From the NCBI RefSeq assembly GCF_014645515.1, contig NZ_BMLW01000002.1, forward strand, positions 310,001-374,000: 64,000 bases of DNA, in the 5' to 3' direction. Shown in pieces: positions 39,310 to 48,169 of this stretch. How positions within the stretch are numbered: position 1 is the stretch's first letter; every line of letters begins with the position of its first letter. The position numbers and the translations under genes are program-made. The notes beneath the pieces were generated by a model. That model was not told where the DNA came from, searched no databases, and was given only the letters and a program-made list of their open reading frames with translations. This DNA comes from Oceanobacillus neutriphilus (GTDB lineage Bacteria > Bacillota > Bacilli > Bacillales > Amphibacillaceae).

Positions 39310-40251
39310 ATGTTTATGCGCTTTCAACATTTTATACGGGCACTAATATTAGCAATATTTGCAGCATTTATTATTAAATTACATTATACAGGTGAGATAA
39401 TGAGCTATATTAATCCTCGTTACACTTTAATGAGTAAAATTGCTATAGCTATATTTTTATTCCTTTTTTTGATACAACTAGTAAGGATATGGGAAAACAG
39501 GAACCATACACACAATCACTGCTCCTCAGGATGTCATCATGACCATGACCATTCCGGTTCCTTTTCAAAAAGATTCATTGTACACCTAATTATTCTATTC
39601 CCATTAGTTACTGGGTTTGCATTCGCGCCTGCAACATTGGATGCCTCTATTGCAGCTAAAAAAGGCTTGATGTTACCACAAGTTAATGAAGGGACTGCTA
39701 GCATGGGGGAACATTTAAACAGAATGGGTGAAGCAACCGATGAAAAGTCGGCAGAAAGCATTGAGCCACCAGCTAATAAAGATGATTCTATAATACAACA
39801 TACAGCCCCTTTGGCTAATACTAACTATCTTTCAAAAGAACAATTTGACAAAGAGATGGAAAAATTAACGACATCAGATATAATTCAAATGAATGACAAT
39901 ATATATGCGTCTTATTATAGTAGGATTACTGAGGATCCAGCCTCCTATATTGGAAAAAAAATAAAAGTAAGTGGATTTTTCTATAAAGAGGATGGATTTG
40001 AGGAAAATCAATTCGTTTTAGCCAGATTTCTTATGACACATTGCGTGGCAGATACAAGTGTAATAGGGATGTTAGTTGAATTTAATGAAGCAAATGATTA
40101 TCAGGAGGATACATGGCTCGAAATAGAAGGAGAGATTAATGTTACAAATTATAATGGACATGTGATGCCCTTCATAAAAGTTGATAAATTAAAAGTGATA
40201 GATGAACCATCTGAACCATATGTATACCCGGCAATGATAAAAATTGTGTAA
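39310..40251 (+). CDS. Permease partner protein (TIGR03943/YcgQ-like) with His-rich loop
   Basis: Membrane-anchored protein of 313 aa: helices near 8-24, 41-59 and 90-106, then an extracytoplasmic domain. A loop at about 66-81 reads NHTHNHCSSGCHHDHDH, an evident metal-binding stretch. The soluble domain (about 175-313) carries YIGKKIKVSGFFYKED, and LMTHCVADTSVIG with a conserved Cys. It is always paired with the COG0701 permease; here the genes are 8 bp apart behind Zur-like boxes. Zinc capture at the cell surface is the reasonable hypothesis. Confidence 0.83.
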   Translation: MFMRFQHFIRALILAIFAAFIIKLHYTGEIMSYINPRYTLMSKIAIAIFLFLFLIQLVRIWENRNHTHNHCSSGCHHDHDHSGSFSKRFIVHLIILFPLVTGFAFAPATLDASIAAKKGLMLPQVNEGTASMGEHLNRMGEATDEKSAESIEPPANKDDSIIQHTAPLANTNYLSKEQFDKEMEKLTTSDIIQMNDNIYASYYSRITEDPASYIGKKIKVSGFFYKEDGFEENQFVLARFLMTHCVADTSVIGMLVEFNEANDYQEDTWLEIEGEINVTNYNGHVMPFIKVDKLKVIDEPSEPYVYPAMIKIV

Positions 40252-40256
40252 TTGCA

Positions 40257-40361
40257 TCATATAAACAGGAACCACTTCATCCTAAATACAATACCCATCG
40301 ATATTGCCAACGCAAACAAGATCAAAATGGCTTGTGATAATGATAGTTTTCCTGTCTTTTT
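40257..40361 (-). pseudogene. C-terminal remnant of a membrane protein
   Basis: A minus-strand frame KKTGKLSLSQAILILFALA then SMGIVFRMKWFLFI ends in TGA. It reads like the last helix of a membrane protein but has no start, and the frame breaks upstream. Parent family unknown. Confidence 0.35.
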
Positions 40362-40834
40362 AATGCTGTGCTACCATTACTAATTGAAAAGCATATATAA
40401 GATAATGGAAGTATCAAGCAACTTTTTTATAAACGGTATAACTTTATTTTAATCCCACAGATGGGGTTGAAATCGTTGAGTCGTATGAAGGGGCTGAGGA
40501 ACCAGATCGATGTGCATAAACACAAAGAAAGCAGGAGTCGAAAGAATTCCTAGTTAAGAAGATTTGAAGCGATCGCTTTAAGACTATTGGCTTTCGACAA
40601 AAATTGTGACTTCCTTGATAGTCAGTGGCAATGAGGGTGACGGCTCATCCAAAGCTCCGTTATTGCCACTGGTCAATGATTCAACATCGAACATGAATGC
40701 TGCTGACATTACAAAGCCGGATTTTGAAATATTTTCTTATGCAATTGATCCACGTTTAAACAGAATTGATTTTTAAAAATATGTTGGTTAGAAACGGGAA
40801 TGTATTCTGGTGTGACTAATAAATTGAATCCTCT
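40362..40834. other. Unassigned stretch, probably gene debris
   Basis: About 470 bp. A plus-strand frame ends LVNDSTSNMNAADITKPDFE...RIDF near 40775 but has no start. No family recognised; it looks like a decayed element. Confidence 0.3.
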
Positions 40835-41038
40835 TTAATTAGGAGTAATCACTTTTCCATGATAAGATTTCTTTGCATTTTGAATCACGTAAATGTCTCT
40901 TGGATCAATGAATGACAGTCGATCTTTTTCTAATTCCACCTGAACAATACCATTATAGCTATACGAAGCTTGGAAGTAGTCGGGAAGTTGATAAAATTTT
41001 CCGTCCCATTGCAATTTATCATCAAAGGTACATAACAT
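40835..41038 (-). CDS. Hypothetical protein, 67 aa
   Basis: Short protein with an alternating beta pattern (FDDKLQWDGKFYQLPDYF, VQVELEKDRLSFIDPRDIYV). The ribosome site is weak. It may be a small structural or fragmentary gene; I do not recognise it. It follows the 41179-41550 gene on the same strand after 140 bp. Confidence 0.4.
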   Translation of the reverse strand: MLCTFDDKLQWDGKFYQLPDYFQASYSYNGIVQVELEKDRLSFIDPRDIYVIQNAKKSYHGKVITPN

Positions 41039-41103
41039 GATTTCAATACAGGGATATATAAAAAAAAGGTATGGTTGGACTCAAGTTTGCTTTGGGTATA
41101 AAT

Positions 41104-41166
41104 TTATTTATTATTGTCTTCATAAACAAGGTACATGCCCCACTGTTTATAATTAACGCCCTCCAT
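41104..41166 (-). CDS. Possible 20-residue peptide
   Basis: MEGVNYKQWGMYLVYEDNNK, preceded by AAGGAGTG seven bases before ATG and only 12 bp after the upstream gene. The ribosome site is good but the length is too short to judge. It could be the start of a gene lost by deletion. Confidence 0.25.
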   Translation of the reverse strand: MEGVNYKQWGMYLVYEDNNK

Positions 41167-41178
41167 TATTTTCACTCC

Positions 41179-41550
41179 TTACTTTAAAAGTTTCTTTACA
41201 CAACTATCTTTAATTGGATAGTTCACTTTTGTTATTCTAGTTGAACCATTAGGATGTGTAAAAAATATTGGACGTGGATTAATATGAAAATGAGTCATAA
41301 AAAACGGATAGTTTAAATCGAAAGGAAAAAACACTTGATATGCTAACTTTCCATTTCTAGTATCCGTTCTTTTCAACTTCAACCTTTGCCCTCTTCTCTC
41401 CAGTGCTTCTTTCATTTGTTTAAATTCCTTTTCTGTGCCTTCTAAACAAAGATCTAAGATACCTTCTTCAGCATTATCCCAAAGGTTCAATCTTTCTACA
41501 AATTTTCTTTTACCCAATAAGGAGAATAACCTCTTCAGAAAGGCTGGCAT
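41179..41550 (-). CDS. Hypothetical protein, 123 aa
   Basis: Soluble protein with a basic N-terminus (LKRLFSLLGKRKFVERL), a predicted helix EKEFKQMKEALERRGQRLK and a beta C-terminus ending RPIFFTHPNGSTRITKVNYP. The HPNGSTRITKV strand faintly recalls glyoxalase-like (VOC) proteins. No sure family, and no neighbour gives a clue. Confidence 0.5.
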   Translation of the reverse strand: MPAFLKRLFSLLGKRKFVERLNLWDNAEEGILDLCLEGTEKEFKQMKEALERRGQRLKLKRTDTRNGKLAYQVFFPFDLNYPFFMTHFHINPRPIFFTHPNGSTRITKVNYPIKDSCVKKLLK

Positions 41551-41962
41551 TTACTAATGAGTATATATACAGTATCCATTGCACAACAATAATATAGTGC
41601 ACCTTTTATCATGGTTTACATGTAACCATAGATAAACGTTTAAGGACTTGACTTGGAGCCTCTGTGGGCATGATTAGTCTTGAAAAGCTGAAACCGTTGC
41701 TTCATTAGGCGCACAAGCCTATCCCCCCTTCCAAGTAAAGTCCTATTGTTGTTTACGTTGGAAACTATAATTATTTCACATTAAAATAGACACCTCCTTA
41801 TAAAATGCCTATCTATTCTATATTCGATTTTTACAATGGAAGTATCTTTTATTGTTCTTCCCTTTGATAGGATATTTCGTCGTGTCAAGACTCATCCAAA
41901 AGCAGTAAATTAGTGGTAAAAGGATTGTTTTATCAAACAATCTGGCTCGATTCTGAAATAAC
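41551..41962. other. Intergenic around the 100-bp element
   Basis: Besides the inverted-repeat element, a palindrome-like ATGGTTTACATGTAACCAT occurs at 41611-41629. No gene. Confidence 0.35.
41644..41743. repeat. 100-bp element bounded by 14-bp inverted repeat
   Basis: GGACTTGACTTGGA (41644-41657) and TCCAAGTAAAGTCC (41730-41743) pair at 13 of 14 positions. The inside is GC-richer and holds a second stem TAGGC-GCACAA-GCCTA. A ribosome site and abortive start lie just beyond on the minus side (41770-41810). It could be a structured RNA, a tiny MITE or an internally deleted IS. Confidence 0.4.
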
Positions 41963-42421
41963 CTATAATGACTTTTCCATTTTTATATTTGTTTCAACAT
42001 ATCCTAGTTGTTCATATAACCCCCTTGCCACTTTGTTATGTCCAAAGACGTGAAGCTCTATTACTTTCAATCCAATCTCTTTGGCTTTAATTTCAATTTG
42101 TTTCATTGCTTGTTTTCCATAACCCTTGCCTTGATTGCCTTTCCAAATGTTAATATCATAAATGAAACCCTTATTATCGTCCTTTTTTGTTAGCCATACT
42201 ATTCCAACTTTCAGATCTCCATCATGAATTGTAAATAAATAATTGTTATCGGTATTCGCCCCATTAGGAAGTAACCGTTTATGTTCCTCCGCCGCCTTTT
42301 TAATTGCGCCCTCTTGCTTCCAATTTCCAGATTTAATTTTTTCGTTTGCAAAGTTCTCAATTGCATAACCCAGATATTGTTGAAATTCATCTGAACTCAT
42401 TATTTTTAATTTTACTGTCAT
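41963..42421 (-). CDS. GNAT-family acetyltransferase
   Basis: N-acetyltransferase of 152 aa. The acetyl-CoA loop is NQGKGYGKQAMKQIEI and the C-terminal block is VIELHVFGHNKVARGLYEQLGY, so the fold is complete. The substrate is unknown. It is a single gene between long non-coding stretches. Confidence 0.82.
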   Translation of the reverse strand: MTVKLKIMSSDEFQQYLGYAIENFANEKIKSGNWKQEGAIKKAAEEHKRLLPNGANTDNNYLFTIHDGDLKVGIVWLTKKDDNKGFIYDINIWKGNQGKGYGKQAMKQIEIKAKEIGLKVIELHVFGHNKVARGLYEQLGYVETNIKMEKSL

Positions 42422-43160
42422 CGTTCTTCCCCCACATTCTGACCGATATCGGTTATTCCATTAAATGGTCCGTTTGCTAAAAATCACAGATACAAGAATT
42501 TAATTCTCTTTAGATTTTGATATAAAGTAATTTAGAGGTGCAGCAAAAACCGCCCCCACCTGCAGCTACGCTTAAGAAAACTGCTGAATATGATACCAAT
42601 TCAATGTCCCAACCTAAAAAATAATCTGCAATAATACGAAGTATGGTATTAATAACTGGAAATTCAAGAGACCAAAATAACATTATTTTGTTAAATGGCC
42701 GATTTGTTGCATCATCTCAAAATCCAGTTTATTAACGCTATTATATAAACTTTTTTAAACATTTTAAATAGGCGTTCTTTCTTCAAATCAAGTTGTGTTT
42801 TTATTCCCAAAAATATCAATATCTGTCCTTGTTTCATTTGCTTTTCTCCCACTTAAAAGTTAAAATCGTTAAAACATTAAGCTTATAGAATATTCTTGGG
42901 TGAAAAAGACTCCATAACATTCGTTGTTCAGCAAACTTCGTTCAATTACGACGGGCCCTCTCATTCCTCCCATTGACCTACAAGTAAGTCTTTTTTGCAT
43001 AAAATGTCCTCCAATCATATAACTACCGTTGGAAAACACTTAAAAACGGGCATTTAGTTACCCTACCAATACTAAAAAATAGTTATTGACAGCAGCATCG
43101 GCCGATAGCATTATAATACATGATGAACTAAACCTAACTATAGAATCAATAGCCTATGGA
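42422..43160. other. Long intergenic stretch with gene debris
   Basis: About 740 bp. A minus-strand frame of 57 codons (42510-42683) contains FPVINTILRIIADYFLGW and a Gly/Cys-rich helix GGGGFCC. It looks like the tail of a membrane protein without a sure start. A second small frame is listed separately. No operator or terminator stands out. Confidence 0.35.
42869..43000 (-). CDS. Possible 43-residue protein
   Basis: Frame MQKRLTCRSMGGMRGP to YSISLMF with GGAGG seven bases before the ATG. The ribosome site is convincing, but composition is not and no family is recognised. It may be a stub of a lost gene. Confidence 0.25.
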   Translation of the reverse strand: MQKRLTCRSMGGMRGPVVIERSLLNNECYGVFFTQEYSISLMF

Positions 43161-44162
43161 TTATAATTCTGCAAGGTATTTTGCAGTACGAATCATTTGG
43201 CAGGTAAAAGAGTTTTCGTTATCATACCATGCTGCTATTTTCACCAGTGTATCCCTTCCTAATTCCGATACTTTCGTTTGTGTTGCATCAAACAATCCAC
43301 CATAATTCATACCAATTATATCCGACGATACAATCGGTTCTTCTGTATATCCGTATTGCTCAGATTGAGATTGTTTCATTATCTGGTTGACCTGTTCCAT
43401 TGTTACAGAGCTGCCCACTACCGCGGTTAATTCTGTAAATGAACCTGCCATAACTGGTACCCTTTGAGATGTTCCGTCCAATTTCCCGTCTAGGAACGGG
43501 ATAACCTGTCCAATAGCCTTTGCCGCTCCTGTTGTAGTGGGAATGATATTCCCAGCCGCAGAGCGTGCTCGGCGCAAGTCGCCTTTGGTGTGGGGACCGT
43601 CAAGGGTATTCTGGTCATTTGTATAAGCGTGTATTGTTGTCATGAAGCCTTTTTTGACAGGAGCAAGCTCGTTCAAGAAATATGCCATTGGAGCAAGACA
43701 GTTCGTGGTACAAGATGCAGCCGAAACAATGGTATCTTCTTTTGTCAACGTATGTTCATTGATACCGTAAACAATAGTGGGAATATCTTTTCCCGCAGTG
43801 GTGGATATCAATACTTTTTTGGCGCCCGCATTAATATGAGTGGTCGCTGCATTTTTTGATGCAAAAAACCCTGTACACTCCAGAACCACATCAATTTGTA
43901 ATTCTTTCCACGGAAGCTGACCGGGCTCCCTTTTGGCGTAGATTGGAATAGCTACACCGTCCACAATCAAACTATTCTCATTATAGCTAATTTCTTTGTT
44001 ATAATACCCTTGTGTGGTATCATATTTCAGCAAATGCGCAAGCATTTTGGGGCTTGTAAGATCATTGATTGCCGCAATCCTATAACCCTCCGTATTAAAA
44101 ATCTGTCGGAACACCAACCTTCCAATTCGACCAAAACCATTTATTGCGATGCTAATATTCAT
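43161..44162 (-). CDS. gap: Type I glyceraldehyde-3-phosphate dehydrogenase
   Basis: GAPDH of 333 aa, full length. It has the NAD motif INGFGRIGRLVFRQ, Asp34 in AINDLTSPKM (NAD preference), catalytic Cys151 in SAASCTTNC and His178 in TTIHAYTNDQ. WYDNENSF is at the C-terminus. I start at MNISIAINGF with AAGGA eight bases upstream; earlier ATGs lack spacing. It is not next to pgk/tpi and instead faces an AraC regulator, so it is likely an extra, inducible GAPDH rather than the glycolytic gapA. Confidence 0.92.
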   Translation of the reverse strand: MNISIAINGFGRIGRLVFRQIFNTEGYRIAAINDLTSPKMLAHLLKYDTTQGYYNKEISYNENSLIVDGVAIPIYAKREPGQLPWKELQIDVVLECTGFFASKNAATTHINAGAKKVLISTTAGKDIPTIVYGINEHTLTKEDTIVSAASCTTNCLAPMAYFLNELAPVKKGFMTTIHAYTNDQNTLDGPHTKGDLRRARSAAGNIIPTTTGAAKAIGQVIPFLDGKLDGTSQRVPVMAGSFTELTAVVGSSVTMEQVNQIMKQSQSEQYGYTEEPIVSSDIIGMNYGGLFDATQTKVSELGRDTLVKIAAWYDNENSFTCQMIRTAKYLAEL

Positions 44163-44218
44163 AGACATCTTCCTTTCCGAATAAAATCTCATCTTCAGCA
44201 CATTTTTTATTATATCAT

Positions 44219-44246
44219 TTGACTTTTTGTGGTACATTGGTATAAA
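44219..44246 (+). promoter_or_regulatory. Promoter of the AraC gene
   Basis: TTGACT (44219-44224), 16-bp spacer, TATAAA (44241-44246), 37 bp before the start. Confidence 0.5.
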
Positions 44247-44283
44247 TGAAGTATCTAACTATACTATCTGTTAGGAGAACGCT

Positions 44284-45141
44284 ATGCCACAATTTGACCA
44301 ATATAAAAACAGAAGCGTAGATATTGAGTTTGCCGCAGTCGAAGATTTTGAAACTCTTCCTTATCCAGAGCGGTTTACTCTTATATTTATTACAAATGGG
44401 ATTATAATTGCGCAGTTGAATGAACGACCAATAGAAATTTCTGCTCCAGGTGTTCTGTGCTTGTCTATGGATGATAAACTGCATATTATCAGCAAAGATA
44501 ATATCTCCGCACAATCTTTTTGTTTTCACCCGGACTTTTTCAAAACATCCAAAATTCCTGAAACACAAACTCACAAGCCAAGCTACTTAAAGATACAAAC
44601 CGGACTGTCAGTTTTTCAAAGAGACAATGACCAAACAGGTGTGCCTCATATATCTAGCAAGGCATATCCACGACTGCTTGAATGGTTTTTTGTAATGGGA
44701 ACAGAAGTATATGCACAAAGTAATCCGCTTTGGGTATGCAGAATTAAAAAATATCTTATACAGATATTAGAATTGATTGAGAACTTAAACCATCAATCCG
44801 AACAAACCCCTTTTGATTTGGTTTTAGATTATATATACACAAACTACTCCAACAAAATCACATTGGAGGATTTAACGAATTGTGCATATTTGAATCGCGT
44901 ATCTCTCAATGAAATATTTCAAAAAAGATGTGGATGTACCGCTATGGGATATCTCCTATCATATCGGCTAAAGGTTGCGGGGCATCTTCTCGTTCATACA
45001 GATATGACCTTAGATGAAATTGCTCGTTCCATTGGATTTCAGTTTGATACTTACTTTATAAAACAATTTACAGCCAAAAGAGGAATGTCACCTACAACGT
45101 TTCGGAACACCTATCGGAAACCGTATCTTTATTATATATAA
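44284..45141 (+). CDS. AraC-family transcriptional regulator
   Basis: Regulator of 285 aa. The C-terminal double helix-turn-helix is clear: ITLEDLTNCAYLNRVSLNEI and MTLDEIARSIGFQFDTYFIK followed by MSPTTFRNTYRK. The N-terminal ~175 residues are a cupin-like sensor (ISAPGVLCLSMDDKLHII). It is divergent from gap with 121 bp between, so it probably controls that gene in response to an unknown signal. Confidence 0.87.
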   Translation: MPQFDQYKNRSVDIEFAAVEDFETLPYPERFTLIFITNGIIIAQLNERPIEISAPGVLCLSMDDKLHIISKDNISAQSFCFHPDFFKTSKIPETQTHKPSYLKIQTGLSVFQRDNDQTGVPHISSKAYPRLLEWFFVMGTEVYAQSNPLWVCRIKKYLIQILELIENLNHQSEQTPFDLVLDYIYTNYSNKITLEDLTNCAYLNRVSLNEIFQKRCGCTAMGYLLSYRLKVAGHLLVHTDMTLDEIARSIGFQFDTYFIKQFTAKRGMSPTTFRNTYRKPYLYYI

Positions 45142-45220
45142 AATATTATCAGAAAACTGTGTCAAAAGAAGTCAAGAGTTCAATCCTAAACTAAAAAAAA
45201 TAAAAGAGGATAGCACATAA

Positions 45221-45740
45221 TGAACTGCCCCCTGTCAAGTAGACAGTAAAAAAACAAAAACTCTATGCAACAGCCTGGTACCTATATTCTAATGGTGTCA
45301 GGCTGTTTAATTTCTCCTGGTAACGTTCTTCATTATAGAATTGAATATATTGATCAATATCCTCTACTAATTCTTCAAAACTCTTATATTGTTTTAAATC
45401 ATAAGACTCGCTTTTAAAATGGCCAAAAAAGCTTTCTACAGGTGCATTATCAATACATTTCCCAACACGGGACATGCTGCGTGTAATCTCGACTTTTGTT
45501 GTCACCAAACGATATTCCTTCGATGTATATTACGAACCTCGATCATTATGCAATAAAGGCGTGACATTTGGATTGGCTTCCAGTACTGCTTTAATGGTTT
45601 TCATAACCAGCTCATTATCGTTATAATATCCAACCTTATAGACAACAATGGAACCATCATAAAGGTCGTTGATGGCACTTAAATAAGCTTTCTTACTTAA
45701 GCTGTATTTTAAATGCGTGATGTCCGTTACCCATACTAAA
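45221..45740 (-). pseudogene. IS3-family (IS150-like) transposase C-terminal relic
   Basis: The minus-strand frame begins at WVTDITHLKYSLSKKAYLSA (first catalytic Asp) and continues to LLHNDRGS. There a TAA replaces the Gln of the usual GSQYTS motif, and the frame resumes with YTSKEYRLVTTKVEI to YRYQAVA with the catalytic Glu in APVESFFGHFK. The N-terminal half is absent. The terminal sequence TGAACTGCCCCCTGTCAAG at 45221 looks like the IS inverted-repeat end. Confidence 0.85.
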
Positions 45741-45907
45741 TACTCCCTTCATAATAGGAGAGAATTTTTATTATTTCTCCGTCTACTATAAAGGGAGCAT
45801 ATCCTAACTTGTATATGTACCCTCTTTGTTCCACAATCACGCCAGTTTACGGTAGCACAGTATTTCTACTAGTATTTTTTATCGTGATTCACGATCATAA
45901 ATAAAAT

Positions 45908-46759
45908 TTATAACTTATTTTTTCTTTTATCATATAATATTAAAATTGATAACCCTACAATACTAAATATTACAATAAACAGAAATGACAGGTATAGCGT
46001 CATGAAGCCTCCAAACGTTTCATCATACTCTAGAAGTGCAACACCCGAGTTATAAGTTCCTCCCATAGAAATATATCTTACCACTTCAAGATATACAATA
46101 TGAAAGATTATATTCATCCACAATGAGCCTGTATATGCTCTATAAAGTTGTAAAGCAACTCCAAAAGAAAAGAGTAATATAAAATAATCTATAGTTATTG
46201 CAAATGGCTTATCAAAGAATATAAATTCCATTGCCATCACTGTTATCGGTACACAAATAAAGATTAACGGTTGCAAAATTAACGAAATAAAAAAGCAGAA
46301 TTTTTTTTGCAACTCTTCAAATATTAATCCACGGATAAAGACCTCTTCTGGAAATGCTTCATACATAAATGCCGTTACTGTATTGATTAAAATGGAAATC
46401 ACAACACTTGTTGTCAAGTTTATACTGACATTTTCAATTCCACCGATTAAATAAGCCGTTAAAATACCTAATACAAGTAAAATAAAAGGCAACGCAATTC
46501 CAATAGCCAGCTTAGATGACGAATTTACACCTTTCAAACCAATACTTTTAAACAGCTCTGGACTTTTTCTCTTGAGTATATATAGTACAATGAGCGTTAA
46601 TCCAGTAAAAATAACTCCTTGTAGAAGCATGGCTATTTTTCGGTCCACACCATGAGTTTCTATCAAATATTGACCACAATTACCTGACACAAATAGAAAT
46701 ACTGATACTAATAGAAAATACAAAAACAATCGACTAATTCTAAACTTCAATGAATCCAA
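45908..46759 (-). CDS. CPBP-family intramembrane protease
   Basis: Membrane protein of 283 aa with about eight helices. Motif 1 EAFPEEVFIRG (EExxxR) near residue 137 and FHIVYLEV near the C-terminus supply the metal-binding Glu and His of CPBP/Abi proteases. Relatives process prenylated proteins or give bacteriocin immunity. It lies 60 bp after a 177-aa unknown protein on the same strand, the pair bracketed by IS3 relics. Target unknown. Confidence 0.85.
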   Translation of the reverse strand: MDSLKFRISRLFLYFLLVSVFLFVSGNCGQYLIETHGVDRKIAMLLQGVIFTGLTLIVLYILKRKSPELFKSIGLKGVNSSSKLAIGIALPFILLVLGILTAYLIGGIENVSINLTTSVVISILINTVTAFMYEAFPEEVFIRGLIFEELQKKFCFFISLILQPLIFICVPITVMAMEFIFFDKPFAITIDYFILLFSFGVALQLYRAYTGSLWMNIIFHIVYLEVVRYISMGGTYNSGVALLEYDETFGGFMTLYLSFLFIVIFSIVGLSILILYDKRKNKL

Positions 46760-46819
46760 TCGGATGCTCCTTTATACTAAGACTTTAAAGTTATACATAA
46801 ATGCATAGCTGTTTCAGCA

Positions 46820-47353
46820 TTAATCAAACAATATATTTTCAATAAATTCGGATTCATTCTTATAGGTTTTATGCATAAAGTACATCAATATTGTAATTGC
46901 AAAAAGTATAGATGATTCATAAATATTGTCTTCAATAAGTATGGTTGTCTTAAATGTGAGTTCATTTACTTTGATAGTAGCGATGTGAATTTGGTCTATT
47001 TTCACTTCTATATCACTGCTCCAATTTTCTTCAATACGTATATCTTGTCCGTCGATATTTCCTACAACACAAAAGTAAAGTAAGCTATTTCCTGGCTTAT
47101 CTTTTAAAAAATAGGTCTTCTCTTCTGTTTTAATGACATATGTAGCAACAAGTAAGCTTTTGATATTTCGTTTTTTAATGCCAATCTTGATGGGGGACCC
47201 ATTGTGAGCAATAAATGACACTACACTTCCTTTTTCACATCCTGAAATATCTGATTTTTCAATGGTTCCAATATCCTCTTTCTCCTTATTTTCCACTTGG
47301 ATAGCATTTCTTCTATTCAAGTATAAAACATCACTGAATTGATATTGTTTCAA
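46820..47353 (-). CDS. Unknown protein paired with the CPBP protease
   Basis: Protein of 177 aa, beta-rich for most of its length (GEN-like strands: KIGIKKRNIKSLLVATYVIK, KTYFLKDKPGNSLLYFCVVG, VKIDQIHIATIKVNELTFK), with one hydrophobic helix near the C-terminus (SSILFAITILMYFMHKTY). The repeated strand pattern recalls tubby/LURP-like scramblase barrels, only as an impression. It is immediately upstream of the CPBP gene, so the two may act together in the membrane. Confidence 0.6.
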   Translation of the reverse strand: MKQYQFSDVLYLNRRNAIQVENKEKEDIGTIEKSDISGCEKGSVVSFIAHNGSPIKIGIKKRNIKSLLVATYVIKTEEKTYFLKDKPGNSLLYFCVVGNIDGQDIRIEENWSSDIEVKIDQIHIATIKVNELTFKTTILIEDNIYESSILFAITILMYFMHKTYKNESEFIENILFD

Positions 47354-47377
47354 TTGTATCGCCCTTCTTTTATTGGC

Positions 47378-47554
47378 TTATTCATGATAATCTTTATGAA
47401 AGATTAATTCTTTCTTAATCACACTGTGAAACGACTCGATACATGCATTATCATAAAAGTTCCCTTTTCGACCCATGCCTGTTGTGATACGATTCTTTCT
47501 TAAAAGTGCTTGATACCCCTTAGCTACATTTTGGCTGCCTCTATTGGAATGATC
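47378..47554 (-). pseudogene. IS3-family transposase fragment
   Basis: A 58-codon frame DHSNRGSQNVAKGYQALLRK, GMGRKGNFYDNACIESFHSV, IKKELIFHKDYHE matches the DDE core region of IS3 transposases (second Asp and the Glu). Both ends are missing. It is distinct from the IS150-like relic at 45.2 kb. Confidence 0.85.
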
Positions 47555-47565
47555 CCTTATCTATT

Positions 47566-48162
47566 TTATACATTAGATGATCTGCAAAATTCATGAATAA
47601 TTTGTGCTTTTATTTCTTCAATGGGAAACTTCTTCGGATAGGTAGATATCATCAGCATGCTACCTTGAAGCACGGACGAAAAATATAGCGAACGTTTCCT
47701 CGACTCATTTATTTCCATTCTTTCAAATATTTCACATTGTAACTCAAATTGTCTGGTATTTTCTTCAATAATAAGATTACTGTATTTTATCAACTCTTCA
47801 TCAGCTTCTGGCTGAGTTTGCAAGTGAAGATAAAAACGATGAACTTCCGGATTTTGATAAATGTTATCAATGGCGCCATTGACTATATATTCAAGCTGTT
47901 CACTAGCAGTCTCTAAAGTGGTTGCTTCTTCCATGATTTCAACCACTTCTCTGATTCTTGTCTCTACCATTTCAGAGAGCAGCTCTTCCTTTCCTTTGTA
48001 ATAGTTATAGAGCAAACCTTTCGAAACCCCTCCTTGTTTAGCTATATCTCTTATAGAAGTAGCGTAATATCCTTGTTTCATAAATAACTCCATGGCTGCA
48101 GCACGAATTTTTTCTTTGGATGCTTGACGAATACGATTATTCTGTTCTGGTGTACGTGGCAT
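47566..48162 (-). CDS. TetR-family regulator
   Basis: Regulator of 198 aa with HTH TSIRDIAKQGGVSKGLLYNYYKGKEELL near the N-terminus and a helical ligand domain. It lies 7 bp after the alpha/beta hydrolase gene on the same strand, so the two form an operon in which the repressor probably controls the hydrolase and itself. The IS3 fragment begins 11 bp past its end. Confidence 0.87.
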   Translation of the reverse strand: MPRTPEQNNRIRQASKEKIRAAAMELFMKQGYYATSIRDIAKQGGVSKGLLYNYYKGKEELLSEMVETRIREVVEIMEEATTLETASEQLEYIVNGAIDNIYQNPEVHRFYLHLQTQPEADEELIKYSNLIIEENTRQFELQCEIFERMEINESRKRSLYFSSVLQGSMLMISTYPKKFPIEEIKAQIIHEFCRSSNV

Positions 48163-48169
48163 TTTAACT

